Shown: positions 15,275 through 25,341, counted from the first letter of the stretch. The stretch: DNA of 64,000 nucleotides from Mucilaginibacter gotjawali (GCF_002355435.1 NZ_AP017313.1:1240001-1304000); one strand, 5' to 3'. Notes: generated by a model from the sequence alone, not told the origin. A program made the numbers and translations.

Positions 15275-17192
15275 GTGCGCCAGGCACGTGTGTCATCTAT
15301 AGGGTGCAAGTCCCGAAGACGCATTACAGTGGGAAGTCTTAGCTTAAGGCAAGGAGCATGTGTGTGAGCACAAATCTGAAGGAAGCCAACGGCAAAAGTT
15401 CGAGCCTACGAACAGAAACTGCATATCAGGCGTGATAGTATGGGTGATGCTGCAAAAGAAGCAAAAGCCCGACACTGTACAGGATACTATAACGTAAATG
15501 CAGAGGCTACATGAACGGAAAGCGGACACACTTACCCTGGGAGGTCTGCGCAACGACGAGTTCGTATAGCGCAGAAGTCAGCAAAGGTCATATTAGTCCC
15601 GAAACGAGCTCCGCAAAAGCGGAGAGGCCTCACAAAGGGATGAAGGACTGCATGTTAGAATAGGCCAAGACGCTGATGGCTCTGTGTTGTCACCGTTAAC
15701 AACGGAACCCCATAAGCGAACTGCCTGCAGGAGGATAGGCCGGAAGCCGAAAGTAAAATGCAGGAGGAGTTGAGGTGCGACATGCGAACAAGGCGGCCGG
15801 AAGCCGGAAACAAATGTTTTTTTTTAAGGAAGTATGCTCGAAGAAATACTTGATTACAGGAACATCAGCAAAGCGCTGAAACAGGTAATGAGCAATAAAG
15901 GCGCTGGTGGGGTCGACGGTATGCAGACCGATGAACTTCGCGACTACCTGAACGAACACTGGCGTCCGCTCAAAACAAGTATTTTAGAAGGCAGTTACCA
16001 ACCAAGCCCGGTACGGAAAGTAGAAATCCCCAAGCCCACAGGCGGTCTCCGGATGTTAGGCATCCCAACGGTAATCGACCGGCTACTGCAACAAGCCATC
16101 AGTCAATGGCTAAGTCCACAATACGAGCCGGAGTTTTCCAAGACAAGTTATGGTTTCAGGCCGGGTAGGAACGCCCGTCAGGCGGTCATGCAGGCACAGG
16201 AGTACCTCAATGAAGGTAAAATAAGGATAGTAGAGTTGGACTTGGAAAAGTTCTTCGACCGTGTGAACCACGACAAACTCATGGGATCGCTGTCACGAAA
16301 GGTAAAAGATAAACGCATCCTTGCGTTGATCGGCAGCTATCTGCGCAGCGGTATTATGGAAGGCGGGGTTTCAAGCGTCCGAATGGAAGGCACTCCACAG
16401 GGTTCACCGCTTAGCCCTCTGCTTTCCAACATCATGTTAGATGAACTGGACAAGGAACTGATACGGCGCGGGCACAGCTTTGTGAGGTATGCCGACGATT
16501 GCAGTATTTACCTTAAGAACTGGAAATCAGCATATAGGGTAGAATGCAGCATTATCCGGTACATAGAAAAGGAGCTTAAGCTAAAAGTGAACAGGACAAA
16601 GACGAAAGTCAGCGCCCCGGCGAAAAGCACGCTTTTAGGCTTCTGTTTCTATCGCAGCAAAGGAAAATGGGAGGTACGGCTATCGAATCTGACGGTAAAA
16701 CGGATTCAGGATAAGATTCGGCAGCATACGCAGCGGAACCAGCCGAACCCAATAACCGAAAAGATAAGGGAATTGGAGACGGTGATCACGGGCTGGATAA
16801 ACTATTTTTGGATAGCCACGGCAAAATCGCATATGCGAATGTTGGATGAATTGGTACGAACCCGTTTACGGATATGCCAATGGAAACAATGGAAGCTACC
16901 AAAAGCAAGGGTGAAGCGGCTAATAAAGCTTGGCGTTAAGAAATGGAAAGCTTATGAGTGGGGAAACAGCAGTAAGGGATACTGCCGGGTAGCCCATAGC
17001 CCCATACTACAAACGACACTTAACAATCTGTACTTTACCAAATTAGGCTACACAGGGTTCGAGAACAGATACTTCTGGAAAACGAAACATCAGTTATCTT
17101 TATTCTGACAAACCGCCGTATACCAGACCGGTACGTACGGTGGTGTGAGAGGATGGTAAGGGAGAATTTCGCTCCCTTACTTCCTACTCGAT
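15275..17192 (+). mobile_element. Group II intron inserted directly behind a terminator
   Basis: The 5' end GTGCGCC (15275) fits the group II GUGYG consensus and is followed by the conserved GGGTGCAAGTCCCG block. A reverse-transcriptase ORF sits in the middle (15834-17108). Downstream, about 17112-17155, lies a domain V-like hairpin (ACCGCCGTATACCAGACC with GGTACGTACGGTGGTG) and then a domain VI-like hairpin with GTAAGGGAG and CTCCCTTAC arms. The 3' end is near CTACTCGATT at 17183-17192. Insertion after the T tract of a terminator is the known habit of class C introns; the class itself is inferred. Confidence 0.85.
15834..17108 (+). CDS. ltrA: Group II intron reverse transcriptase / maturase
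   Basis: A 424-residue intron-encoded protein. The RT domain covers about 20-280, with PKPTGGLRMLGIPTVIDR, the YGFRPGRNARQAV block, ELDLEKFFDRVNHD, GTPQGSPLSPLLSNI and the catalytic YADD at 219-222. The maturase (group II intron maturase-specific) region follows, with IRELETVITGWINYF near 310-330 and a basic C-terminus ending in an aromatic segment. No HNH endonuclease is seen at the end. The protein splices its intron and drives retrohoming. The frame is intact, so the element could be active. Confidence 0.92.
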   Translation: MLEEILDYRNISKALKQVMSNKGAGGVDGMQTDELRDYLNEHWRPLKTSILEGSYQPSPVRKVEIPKPTGGLRMLGIPTVIDRLLQQAISQWLSPQYEPEFSKTSYGFRPGRNARQAVMQAQEYLNEGKIRIVELDLEKFFDRVNHDKLMGSLSRKVKDKRILALIGSYLRSGIMEGGVSSVRMEGTPQGSPLSPLLSNIMLDELDKELIRRGHSFVRYADDCSIYLKNWKSAYRVECSIIRYIEKELKLKVNRTKTKVSAPAKSTLLGFCFYRSKGKWEVRLSNLTVKRIQDKIRQHTQRNQPNPITEKIRELETVITGWINYFWIATAKSHMRMLDELVRTRLRICQWKQWKLPKARVKRLIKLGVKKWKAYEWGNSSKGYCRVAHSPILQTTLNNLYFTKLGYTGFENRYFWKTKHQLSLF

Positions 17193-17701
17193 TGATGTTT
17201 TTCGGGCCTCTCCAAGGGGCCGTATGGCGCAAGTGTTTTTGTTTGTGAGCTCATTTTACGCGTTTTTAGGCCATTTGGCATCTTTTCCGCCAGCTTTATT
17301 TATTAACGCTACCAGTTAAAAGGAGCAAAGCCAGCTTGTTTTCGGACATTTTCAGTATAAAAAGCGCTGCGGGCACATGTTTTGGGAATCGCTATCAGCA
17401 TCACGAAATCGCACTCAATATTAACAAAAAACACTGCCTGTTAACTTAACCATCCCCAAAATCAGCCCAATGTTAACTTAGTGTTACCAAAATCATTGAG
17501 TTTAACTTTTGGTTTAACTTATTGCTATTTAGATATTTATAAAAATAAATTACGCCTGAAACGCCATTTTGTTGCTTTTTTAAGGATTTGGTGTGTGTAG
17601 TTAACATTTACATAATATCATCAAAGGGTAATCATTCCTTAACATTAAGATAATGCAGCGTACGCACCTTTGGGGCATAAATTATTTAATCCTCAATCAA
17701 A
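17193..17701. promoter_or_regulatory. Regulatory spacer upstream of the phosphate operon with Pho-box-like repeats
   Basis: The 3' exon of the intron is followed by AT-rich DNA. TGTTAAC (17471-17477), four bases, TGTTACC (17482-17488) forms an 11-base direct repeat like a PhoB box. GTTTAAC is repeated at 17500-17506 and 17512-17518 (12-base step). A further TGTTAACTTAACC lies near 17438. No gene was found here. Confidence 0.5.
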
Positions 17702-19150
17702 ATGAAAAAAACGTTTACAAAACTTTTTAGTGCAGCCTTACTAACAGGTTTAACGATAATAGGCTTTTCGGCTAAAGCCCAGTCTACTTCGTTAGCCGAT
17801 AATGGCAACACACCAGCTACTGTTGTTAAAAGCACAACTACTGCTTCACATGCTGATTACAAACCCGAAACTATCCCTGCTGCAACAGCTGCTACTACTG
17901 AAGTAAAAGCAAAAGCAGCCGATCCTGACACCGCATGGAAACCACAAAGAAGAGTTTGGGGTTATACCTTTGGTGATTTTTATTACACCGCCCACGCAGA
18001 TAACGATTTCGTTAGTGCTACAGGCGTACCTGAAGGTGGCGCTGGTGCATTGAGCAAAAGAGGTGGAGAAACCAATTATTCAGGCGTACCTACTTACAGG
18101 AATGCATTCCAGTTCCGTCGTGTTTATTTAGGATACGATTATGAGATCACCAAGAAATTCAAAGCTGAATTCTTGTTGGCTTCAGAGCCTGGTGCAAATA
18201 CAAACGCTGCAACAGGTACTACTATCCAAAATGGCGACAACCTGGTTGACGGTAAAATGGCATTGTGGATAAAAAATGCAAACTTAAGGGTAAGAGACCT
18301 TTGGACAGGAACTGACTTTGTGATTGGTATGCAAAGCACGCCTGGTTTCGCGTTAAATGAAGCAGGTACCAACGGCCCAACCAGCTTATCAGAAGCAACC
18401 TGGGGTTACCGTTCAATCGAAAAAACCATCACCGATTTCCACAAAAACAACTCTTACGATTTAGGTGCATCATTACAGGGAACATTTGACCCGGCCACTA
18501 AAAACTTTGGTTACGTGGTAATGTTAGGCAACAACAGCCAGGCCAGCTTATTATCAGCTGCCAATGCAAACACAGGTTTCTATAAAATAGTTTATGGCGA
18601 TTTGTGGGCAAAATTCTTCGACAAGAAATTGTTTTTAGATATTTATGCTGATGCTGCTAAAACTGCTCCTGCAACTGCTGCAATTGGCGGTCAGCAACAC
18701 AATATGTTTAAAATATTTGCTGCCTACAACACAAAACCTATTACAATTGGTGTTGAAGCTTACACACAAAGCTTTACCAATGGTGTTACCAATTCAACAA
18801 CCAAAACTGTTGAGGATGCAACTGCACAAGGCCTGTCAATTTGGGTAAAAGGCGGTTTGGCTAAAAACCTTAACTACTTTGCACGTTACGATACTTACAA
18901 TCCTGATACTAAGTTTACTGCTGCTGATTCATACGCAGCAAACACCAACTATAGTTCATACACCCCAACCGTTAAAGAACAGTTTTATACTGCCGGTTTA
19001 GATTATACACCATACAAAAACGTACACTTCGAACCAAACGTTTGGTTAGTTGATTACAAAGATCAAAGAACTTCTACAACAACAGGTTATGTTGCCCCTG
19101 ACCATACCTTAGTGTTTAGGTTTACCTTCTTCTTTACTTTTGGTAAATAA
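17702..19150 (+). CDS. Putative phosphate-regulon outer-membrane porin
   Basis: A 482-residue protein with a signal peptide (MKKTFTKLFSAALLTGLTII, then GFSAKAQ), a Thr/Ala-rich linker to about 75, and a beta-barrel region with alternating hydrophobic strands and a terminal aromatic strand (HTLVFRFTFFFTFGK), the usual C-terminal signature of outer-membrane barrels. Strand pairs such as FRRVYLGYDYEITKKFKAEF support a phosphate-selective-porin-like or generic porin fold. Its place 43 bases before pstS suggests phosphate entry across the outer membrane. Confidence 0.75.
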   Translation: MKKTFTKLFSAALLTGLTIIGFSAKAQSTSLADNGNTPATVVKSTTTASHADYKPETIPAATAATTEVKAKAADPDTAWKPQRRVWGYTFGDFYYTAHADNDFVSATGVPEGGAGALSKRGGETNYSGVPTYRNAFQFRRVYLGYDYEITKKFKAEFLLASEPGANTNAATGTTIQNGDNLVDGKMALWIKNANLRVRDLWTGTDFVIGMQSTPGFALNEAGTNGPTSLSEATWGYRSIEKTITDFHKNNSYDLGASLQGTFDPATKNFGYVVMLGNNSQASLLSAANANTGFYKIVYGDLWAKFFDKKLFLDIYADAAKTAPATAAIGGQQHNMFKIFAAYNTKPITIGVEAYTQSFTNGVTNSTTKTVEDATAQGLSIWVKGGLAKNLNYFARYDTYNPDTKFTAADSYAANTNYSSYTPTVKEQFYTAGLDYTPYKNVHFEPNVWLVDYKDQRTSTTTGYVAPDHTLVFRFTFFFTFGK

Positions 19151-19193
19151 TATCAAGGGACAAAAAATTATAATTAAAAATAGAAACAAAACC

Positions 19194-20243
19194 ATGAAAG
19201 TAGTTAAAAGTTTACAGTTAGCAGTTGTGGCCATAGCCAGCATTTGCTTATCACAGTCAGCTTCAGCACAGGATAATACCCTGTTAGGCGCGGGCAGTAC
19301 ATTTGTTTATCCCCTGTTTTCGAAAATATTTGCCGAGTATGATGCTGCAAAGCATGTAAAGGTTAATTACCAGGCAATCGGTTCAGGCGGCGGCATATTG
19401 CAGCTCACCAACAAAACCGTTGATTTCGGTGGTTCTGATGCTCCCTTAAATGATGAGCAGGACAAAAAGATCGGTGTACCGGTTTTACACATCCCTATGG
19501 CCTCAGGCGCTGTTGTAGTTTCTTATAACGTTCCTGGTGTTGCAACAGGTTTAAAGTTAAGCGGTAAAGACCTTGCCGATATTTATCTTGGTAAAATAAC
19601 CAACTGGAACAGCCCGCTTATTGCTGATGCTAATCCTGGCGTTAAATTGCCTGACCTGGGTATCGTAGTTGTTCACCGTTCAGACGGTAGCGGTACTTCG
19701 TTCATCTTTACTGACTTTTTAACTAAAGTTAATGAAGACTGGGCTAAAAAAGTAGGTAAAGCAAGTGCGGTTAACTGGCCAGCCGGTTTAGGCGGTAAAG
19801 GTAACGCTGGTGTTGAAGGTTTGGTTAAACAAACGCCGGGCGCTATTGGTTATGTTGAATTAGCTTACGCTATCCAAAACCACATGCCTTATGCATCTGT
19901 TCAAAATAAATCGGGTAAATATATTACCCCAACTTTGGAAACCACTACTTTATCAAGCAACGTAACTTTACCTGCTGATTCAAAAGTATCGTTAACAAAC
20001 ACTGATAACCCTAAAGGTTACCCTATCACCAGCTTTACCTGGGCTTTGATCTATAAAGAGCAAAACTATGGCGGCCGTTCAGCTGAAAGGGCTAAACAAT
20101 TGTTAGAATTGTTGTGGTATAACATCCACGATGGACAAAAAGACTGCGCACCTTTAAATTACGCACCGCTTTCAAAATCAGCTGTAAAAGTTGCCGAAAA
20201 GATTTTAAAATCTGCAACTTATAACGGTAAAGCAATATTATAA
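19194..20243 (+). CDS. pstS: PstS phosphate-binding periplasmic protein
   Basis: The ATG at 19194 starts a signal peptide (MKVVKSLQLAVVAIASICLS, then QSASA). The mature part has the PstS hallmarks: LLGAGSTFVYPLFSKIF at the N-terminus, YQAIGSGGGI, TVDFGGSDAPL and VHRSDGSGTSFIFTDFL, which form the phosphate site, then WPAGLGGKGNAGV. Length 349 is typical. The longer frame from 19140 overlaps the porin stop and lacks a signal. It captures phosphate for PstCAB. Stacked hairpins follow at 20315-20392, before pstC. Confidence 0.95.
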   Translation: MKVVKSLQLAVVAIASICLSQSASAQDNTLLGAGSTFVYPLFSKIFAEYDAAKHVKVNYQAIGSGGGILQLTNKTVDFGGSDAPLNDEQDKKIGVPVLHIPMASGAVVVSYNVPGVATGLKLSGKDLADIYLGKITNWNSPLIADANPGVKLPDLGIVVVHRSDGSGTSFIFTDFLTKVNEDWAKKVGKASAVNWPAGLGGKGNAGVEGLVKQTPGAIGYVELAYAIQNHMPYASVQNKSGKYITPTLETTTLSSNVTLPADSKVSLTNTDNPKGYPITSFTWALIYKEQNYGGRSAERAKQLLELLWYNIHDGQKDCAPLNYAPLSKSAVKVAEKILKSATYNGKAIL

Positions 20244-20314
20244 TTATTAAACGATCGGATTACCGGGTTGTTGATCCTTAAAAATCCATAGCCGTAAATG
20301 ATCAAAATAAACAC

Positions 20315-20392
20315 AATTACCAGTACCCTTAAAATAGGGGCTGGTAATTCTGTTGAATAGCCTTTCGGCAAAAAAACAGGCAACCGGCTATT
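20315..20392 (+). promoter_or_regulatory. Two stacked hairpins between pstS and pstC
   Basis: Hairpin one: AATTACCAG (20315-20323) with CTGGTAATT (20341-20349), extended by ACCC/GGGG pairing. Hairpin two: AATAGCC (20356-20362) with GGCTATT (20386-20392). Neither has a T tract. Such structures can protect upstream mRNA and raise PstS over PstCAB. Confidence 0.55.
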
Positions 20393-20474
20393 TAACAGGA
20401 GATACTTTTAAAAATTAACAGTATAAAAAGCGACATTTACGCTGGAATTGATTACCCGTAAATACTGAAAAATT

Positions 20475-21392
20475 ATGGATAAAAATAAAAGACTGGATCT
20501 ATCCTACAGCCAGATGAAATGGGAAACCGTTTTTAAGCGTTTATTGATTGTGATGAGCGCTATCATCCTGCTGCTGGTAGTAGGTGTTTTTATAACCTTG
20601 ATCGTCGAGTCGTGGCCATCTATCAAATCATTGGGGATCGGCTATTTATGGGGTAAAGTTTGGGATCCGGTGAATAACATCTACGGCGCCTATCCTTTTT
20701 TGATCGGCACCTTATTAACCTCTTTTACTGCGCTTATCATCTCGATACCGTTTTCGTATGCGATAGCCATTTACCTGGGAGAATATAACCCAAAAGGCTG
20801 GTTATCTGATCTGCTGAAAAACACTATTGAACTTATCGCCGCTGTCCCTTCCATCATCTACGGCTTTTGGGCACTGTTTGTTTTGGTGCCGGTTGTGCGC
20901 CAGTTAGAAACAAAAATCCATGTTGCGCCTTATGGCGTAGGTGTTTTTACCGCATCACTTGTGCTGGCGGTAATGATTATCCCTTACGCAGCAGCATTAG
21001 GAACCTCACTGATCCGCATGGTGCCATCACCACTAAAAGAAGGCGCTTATGCGCTTGGCGCCACCCGTTTCGAGGTGATCCGCAGTGTTATTTTGCCTTA
21101 TACCCGTTCGGGCTTGTTTGCCGGCATCCTGTTATCCTTAGGGCGCGCCCTGGGCGAAACTATGGCCGTAACCGTACTGATAGGTAACACCAGTGCTATT
21201 GCCCATACTTTTAAAGATATTTTCTTTGGGCCGGGTAATACCATGGCCAGCGTAATAGCCAATGAGTTTGCCGAAGCTGACCACGCCTTGTATTTATCGG
21301 CCCTTATTGAACTTGGTTTAGTATTATTCTTTGTAACGGTTATCATCAACCTTATAGGCAAACGGATAATTACCAAATACACTAACAACTAA
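20475..21392 (+). CDS. pstC: PstC phosphate ABC transporter permease
   Basis: A 305-residue inner-membrane protein with about six helices and the ABC permease EAA loop (EGAYALGATRFEVIRSVILP near residues 190-210). WDPVNNIYGAYPFLIGTLLTS near the N-terminus and AAVPSIIYGFWALFVLVP are typical of PstC. It pairs with PstA to form the phosphate channel. The gene follows pstS after 231 bases and stops 4 bases before pstA. Confidence 0.95.
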   Translation: MDKNKRLDLSYSQMKWETVFKRLLIVMSAIILLLVVGVFITLIVESWPSIKSLGIGYLWGKVWDPVNNIYGAYPFLIGTLLTSFTALIISIPFSYAIAIYLGEYNPKGWLSDLLKNTIELIAAVPSIIYGFWALFVLVPVVRQLETKIHVAPYGVGVFTASLVLAVMIIPYAAALGTSLIRMVPSPLKEGAYALGATRFEVIRSVILPYTRSGLFAGILLSLGRALGETMAVTVLIGNTSAIAHTFKDIFFGPGNTMASVIANEFAEADHALYLSALIELGLVLFFVTVIINLIGKRIITKYTNN

Positions 21393-21396
21393 CCAC

Positions 21397-22239
21397 ATGG
21401 ATGCACGAATAGGAATAAGAAATACCAAGAGTATTTTATTTAAATCATTCATTATATTTTTAGCCTTTGTTGTAACCCTGCCCTTAATTATAGTATTGCT
21501 ATACATTATTAAACAGGGGGTTATGCAGGTTAACTGGCATTTTTTAACCCATGTGCCTGCGCCTGAAGGCGAAAAAGGCGGAGGTATTGCCAATGCGCTG
21601 GTGGGCAGTTTGCTTATAGTGGGCATGTCATCACTGGTGGCTATCCCTGTGGGTATATTGGCAGGCATTTACCTGAGCGAAAACCCCGGCACCAAACTGG
21701 CCTACTACAGTGGTTTATGTGTTGATATCTTACAAGGTGTGCCTTCCATTGTTATGGGTATTGTGGTTTATTTCTGGATAGTTAAGCCTTTCGGGTTTTC
21801 GGCTATATCAGGTAGTATCGCATTGGCTATTATGATGTTGCCCATCGTTATCCGTTCAACCGAGCAAACGCTGCTGCTGTTACCGCCGTCGCTTAAGGAA
21901 GCGGCGCTTTCATTAGGTGTACCTTATCACCGGGTAATTTTAAAAGTGATTGTTCCCTGCGGTTTTGCGGGGATCTTATCGGGGATCATTTTATCTATTG
22001 CCCGTATCATTGGCGAAACTGCCCCTTTGTTATTTACGGCATTAGGCAGCAACTACTTAACCACCAATGTAACCGGCGCCATGGAGAGTTTGCCCCACCT
22101 GATATTTACGTATGCTACCAGCCCCTATGACGACCAGCACGACCTGGCCTGGGGCGCATCATTTATATTATTAATGTTTGTATTAATTTTAAACATAGTT
22201 ACAAAACTGATCACAAGAAAATGGAAAATACAGTTGTAA
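21397..22239 (+). CDS. pstA: PstA phosphate ABC transporter permease
   Basis: A 280-residue inner-membrane protein with six predicted helices. [38 protein letters not shown] and the EAA loop [20 protein letters not shown] fit PstA. It partners PstC, to which it is separated by four bases. Its 3' end overlaps pstB by 19 bases, which implies coupled translation. Confidence 0.95.
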   Translation: MDARIGIRNTKSILFKSFIIFLAFVVTLPLIIVLLYIIKQGVMQVNWHFLTHVPAPEGEKGGGIANALVGSLLIVGMSSLVAIPVGILAGIYLSENPGTKLAYYSGLCVDILQGVPSIVMGIVVYFWIVKPFGFSAISGSIALAIMMLPIVIRSTEQTLLLLPPSLKEAALSLGVPYHRVILKVIVPCGFAGILSGIILSIARIIGETAPLLFTALGSNYLTTNVTGAMESLPHLIFTYATSPYDDQHDLAWGASFILLMFVLILNIVTKLITRKWKIQL

Positions 22240-22979
22240 GCGCTTCAAATTTTAATGCCTGGTTTGGCGATAATCACGTGGTGAAAGATGTGACGATCAA
22301 CATTGAGAAAAACCAGTGTGTTGCGGTAATGGGGCCATCAGGTTGCGGTAAAACAACTTTTTTACGTTGTATTAACCGCATGCACGAACTGATACCGGGC
22401 GCTACGGCAAAGGGATCGTTAAAATTATATTCGGATGAAATTTATACCATGAACCCTATTTATGTAAGGTATAAAATAGGCATGGTGTTTCAACGTCCAA
22501 ATCCCTTCCCCAACCTCAGTATTTATGATAACGTTATTGCGGGCTATAAGCTAAACGGCCTAAAAGTACCTAAGGCTGATCTGGATAATATCGTGCAAAA
22601 ATCATTAACCTCGGCAGCTTTGTGGAATGAGGTTAAAGATTCCCTCCATAAAAAAGGAACTTTCCTTTCGGGCGGGCAGCAGCAGCGTTTATGTATAGCG
22701 CGCGCCATTGCCATGGAGCCTGAAGTAATTTTGTTTGACGAACCTACATCGGCCCTCGACCCTATATCTACCTCGAGCGTTGAACAATTATTTCACGAAC
22801 TGAAAGAAAAATATACGCTGATCATCGTTACACATAATATGCAGCAGGCTGCGCGTGTAAGCGATAAAACCGCGTTTTTTTATGTGGGCGAACTGGTTGA
22901 ATTTGACGATACCAAACAAATGTTTACCGCGCCAAGCGATGTACGTACACAAAATTATATAACAGGAAGGTTTAGTTAG
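22221..22979 (+). CDS. pstB: PstB phosphate ABC transporter ATPase
   Basis: A 252-residue ATPase with Walker [10 protein letters not shown] (about 38-46), the Q-loop VFQRPNPFP, the signature [16 protein letters not shown], Walker [14 protein letters not shown] and the H-loop IVTHNMQQA. These are complete, and the sequence around VFQRPNPFP is specific for PstB. It powers phosphate import through PstCA. A CCCCCTAAAGGGGG-type repeat starts right after its stop codon. Confidence 0.97.
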   Translation: MENTVVSASNFNAWFGDNHVVKDVTINIEKNQCVAVMGPSGCGKTTFLRCINRMHELIPGATAKGSLKLYSDEIYTMNPIYVRYKIGMVFQRPNPFPNLSIYDNVIAGYKLNGLKVPKADLDNIVQKSLTSAALWNEVKDSLHKKGTFLSGGQQQRLCIARAIAMEPEVILFDEPTSALDPISTSSVEQLFHELKEKYTLIIVTHNMQQAARVSDKTAFFYVGELVEFDDTKQMFTAPSDVRTQNYITGRFS

Positions 22980-23087
22980 CCCCCCGGCCCCCTAAAGGGG
23001 GAGAAAAAACGGGTGACTGAAGAGATTATCTTAAAAAATAAATTTAACAAACTTAAAATTCCCCCTTTAGGGGGTTAGGGGGCCAAT
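22980..23087. repeat. CCCCCTAAAGGGGG-type inverted repeat between pstB and phoU
   Basis: The left arm (CCCCCCGGCCCCCTAAAGGG, about 22980-23003) and its inverse (CCCCCTTTAGGGGGTTAGGG, about 23061-23085) enclose about 57 AT-rich bases. The element starts on the first base after the pstB stop and ends two bases before the phoU ATG, so it interrupts the operon without disturbing genes. Confidence 0.75.
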
Positions 23088-23088
23088 T

Positions 23089-23775
23089 ATGACACCATTA
23101 GAAACCGAAATTACCGCGTTAAAAAAAGAGTTGGTTAGCATGTGGATGCTGGTTCAATCGCAAATGAACAAGGCCAAAGAAGCTTTGATTACGTTTGATA
23201 AGGACCTTGCGCGCGAGGTTTTAATTAAAGAAAAACGCGTAAACTCTTTTGAACTTAAGATTGACAGGGACTGCGAAAATATTTTTGCGTTGTACTGCCC
23301 GGTAGCTGTTGACCTGCGGTTTTTGCTGGCCGCGCTTAAAATAAATACCAATTTGGAGCGGATAGGTGATATTGCGGCCGGCATAGCACTGTATGTGGTT
23401 GAAGCTAAGGAGAATTTTGATGCCAAAAAATTAGAAAGCACCCAGTTGCTGCGTATGTACGATGAATCGGTAAATATATTAATTGATACAAGGATGGCCT
23501 TTGAAAAAGAGGATACCGCCCTTGCGCGCAGCATATTTAAGCGCGATGATGTTTTGGATGAAATTAACGAGAAGGCGCCGGTTGCTATTGCCGAGTTGAT
23601 CCGGGCGGATTTGAATTCGTTACCCGAGGCGCTTTATATTCTTTCCATCATCCGCAAGCTTGAACGTGTGGGCGATCAGGCAAAAAATATTGCCGAAGAG
23701 ATTATATTTTACGTAGAAGCCAAAATATTAAAACACCAGGAAAGCGGCAAACGCAAGCTGGAAGGAGAGGAGTAA
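23089..23775 (+). CDS. phoU: PhoU phosphate signalling protein
   Basis: A 228-residue all-helical protein with two PhoU repeats. Motifs LKINTNLERIGDIAAGIALY and LSIIRKLERVGDQAKNIAEEI carry the E-R-x-G-D metal-binding pattern twice. PhoU represses the Pho regulon when phosphate is plentiful by linking the Pst transporter to the PhoR kinase. Last gene of the operon; a terminator lies at 23876. Confidence 0.95.
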   Translation: MTPLETEITALKKELVSMWMLVQSQMNKAKEALITFDKDLAREVLIKEKRVNSFELKIDRDCENIFALYCPVAVDLRFLLAALKINTNLERIGDIAAGIALYVVEAKENFDAKKLESTQLLRMYDESVNILIDTRMAFEKEDTALARSIFKRDDVLDEINEKAPVAIAELIRADLNSLPEALYILSIIRKLERVGDQAKNIAEEIIFYVEAKILKHQESGKRKLEGEE

Positions 23776-23948
23776 TTTACGAATTACGAATTACGATTTT
23801 GGATTCAGAATTGTATGGTAAGTTACGTTTAAAAGAGAATCAGGTAGGTTTACATTGATTATTAAAAATGAGGGCAAGGCGGATAGGTTTATCCGCCTTT
23901 GTTGTTTTAAAACATTACCAATTTTTAAATCTTGAATCGTAAATCAAA
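23776..23948. repeat. Family C inverted repeat filling a convergent spacer
   Basis: TTACGAATTACGAATTACGA words start one base after the phoU stop. An inverted arm with GAATCGTAAATC ends just before the stop codon of the convergent gene at 23949. A terminator hairpin lies inside. The core shows no ORF. Confidence 0.75.
23876..23905 (+). terminator. Rho-independent terminator of the pst-phoU operon
   Basis: AAGGCGGATA (23876-23885), loop GGTT, TATCCGCCTT (23890-23899), followed by TGTTGTTTT. Confidence 0.8.
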
Positions 23949-25244
23949 TCATCTGTTTAACGGGTATTCGTTCACCCAATGGAAGCCGCGTTTCAACAGG
24001 AGGAAATCATTTTCGTTATACCGGCGCAGCCTGATGTGCAGCGAATCCTGTTTCCATTTGCCTGCCAGTACCAAAACGCCGGGTTTTTGAATGGTATAGG
24101 TAAACTTGAATTTATGCAGGGTATCTGTATAAGTATTAAAAACGACCTGATGTTTTACGGTATCAGGTTTTATCGCTACATTTTTAAGGCTATCATTCAT
24201 GTAACTGATCTGCGCATACCCATCATACAGGCTTACAATGAACTTGCTCCAGCGCAGCGTATCGGTGGTTAAAGGGGGCAGGGTATCTTTGTTTTTTACA
24301 AAATAATCTACTTTGTAAAGGCCATACAGCGGGGGGCGTTTGGCCTTGTCGCCATATTGTTTGCCGGCGCTATAGGCGCTGTAAAGGTTGCCGATTACTA
24401 CGTAAATAACCGCTGCATATTTAATTACGCACAGCGTTATATTTTTCCACCGTGTTTTAAACCGGTGCGGCGACAGGTTAGCAGGCAGTGCCTCCCGGTT
24501 GCGGAAAAAGAAGTTGATGAGCCGTATATGGTCCTTTACCAGTAAAAATATACACATCAGCACCAGGAAGGTTGAAAGTATTTTTACCGGTACATCAAAA
24601 CAATAATTAATGGCCATAATGTTGCCGGCTACTACCAGGCCAATGATAGCCCCCAGTGTTGTGGTTTTGCGGAAAAAAAGCAGCATGCCGCAGGCTAACT
24701 CGGCGCAGCCGGCAAAATAATTAAAACCGGTTGACAGGCCCAGATAGCTCCACGCAAGGCCCATGGGCGACATATTACCCATCGGCTCAACCAGTTTACT
24801 TAATGATGGCACAGGGAATTGCAGCTTGATGACCTTAATGCTGCCATAGGTAACCATTGTTATGGCCACATAGTAGCGTATAACAACAGTAAGCCAATAC
24901 AGCAATTTGTTATAATGGGACGTATTGCGGCCTGTGATGGACCAAACCATGGTTGCAAGCCCCGAAACAAAAGTCAAAAACAGTATGGTTACATAATCAT
25001 ACGTGGTATCGCCGCTGCCATTGGTAAAAATGGTAATAGGTTTTGCCAGGTGCAGGATGTGTTTTGCCAGCCAGGGGATGAGCGAATGAAATGGCCGGAT
25101 ATAATAGTTGAAAAGGTCATCGGTAAACGGAATTACACCGTTGGGGTCAAAAAATATAAACAATAAAAAAAACAGCAGGAAAAAACGAAAGGCCACTTTT
25201 TGGGTGGTGGACCACTGCAGCGGTTCGGCGGTGATGTTAGCCAT
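23949..25244 (-). CDS. DoxX-like integral membrane protein
   Basis: A 431-residue protein with about eight hydrophobic helices in the first 300 residues and a C-terminal soluble domain. The middle region (FAGCAELACGMLLFFRKTTTLGAIIGL) resembles the DoxX/terminal-quinol-oxidase-subunit-like fold, with a conserved G-x-x-E-L-x-x-G pattern. The soluble tail (about 310-431) is beta-rich. The biochemical role is unknown. It converges on phoU across repeat family C and is divergent from the lipoprotein at 25342. Confidence 0.6.
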   Translation of the reverse strand: MANITAEPLQWSTTQKVAFRFFLLFFLLFIFFDPNGVIPFTDDLFNYYIRPFHSLIPWLAKHILHLAKPITIFTNGSGDTTYDYVTILFLTFVSGLATMVWSITGRNTSHYNKLLYWLTVVIRYYVAITMVTYGSIKVIKLQFPVPSLSKLVEPMGNMSPMGLAWSYLGLSTGFNYFAGCAELACGMLLFFRKTTTLGAIIGLVVAGNIMAINYCFDVPVKILSTFLVLMCIFLLVKDHIRLINFFFRNREALPANLSPHRFKTRWKNITLCVIKYAAVIYVVIGNLYSAYSAGKQYGDKAKRPPLYGLYKVDYFVKNKDTLPPLTTDTLRWSKFIVSLYDGYAQISYMNDSLKNVAIKPDTVKHQVVFNTYTDTLHKFKFTYTIQKPGVLVLAGKWKQDSLHIRLRRYNENDFLLLKRGFHWVNEYPLNR

Positions 25245-25341
25245 AAGGATTTGAATTGTGATGATTTAAAAACCAAGATAGTGAAATTGAGGGGAATAAA
25301 ATAGGTTGCCATAAATTACAAACATTATTTAACTTTAAAAC

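Noticed and set aside
15344..15959. Minus-strand frames inside the group II intron
   Set aside because: They lie in the structured RNA part of the intron and have no homology features.
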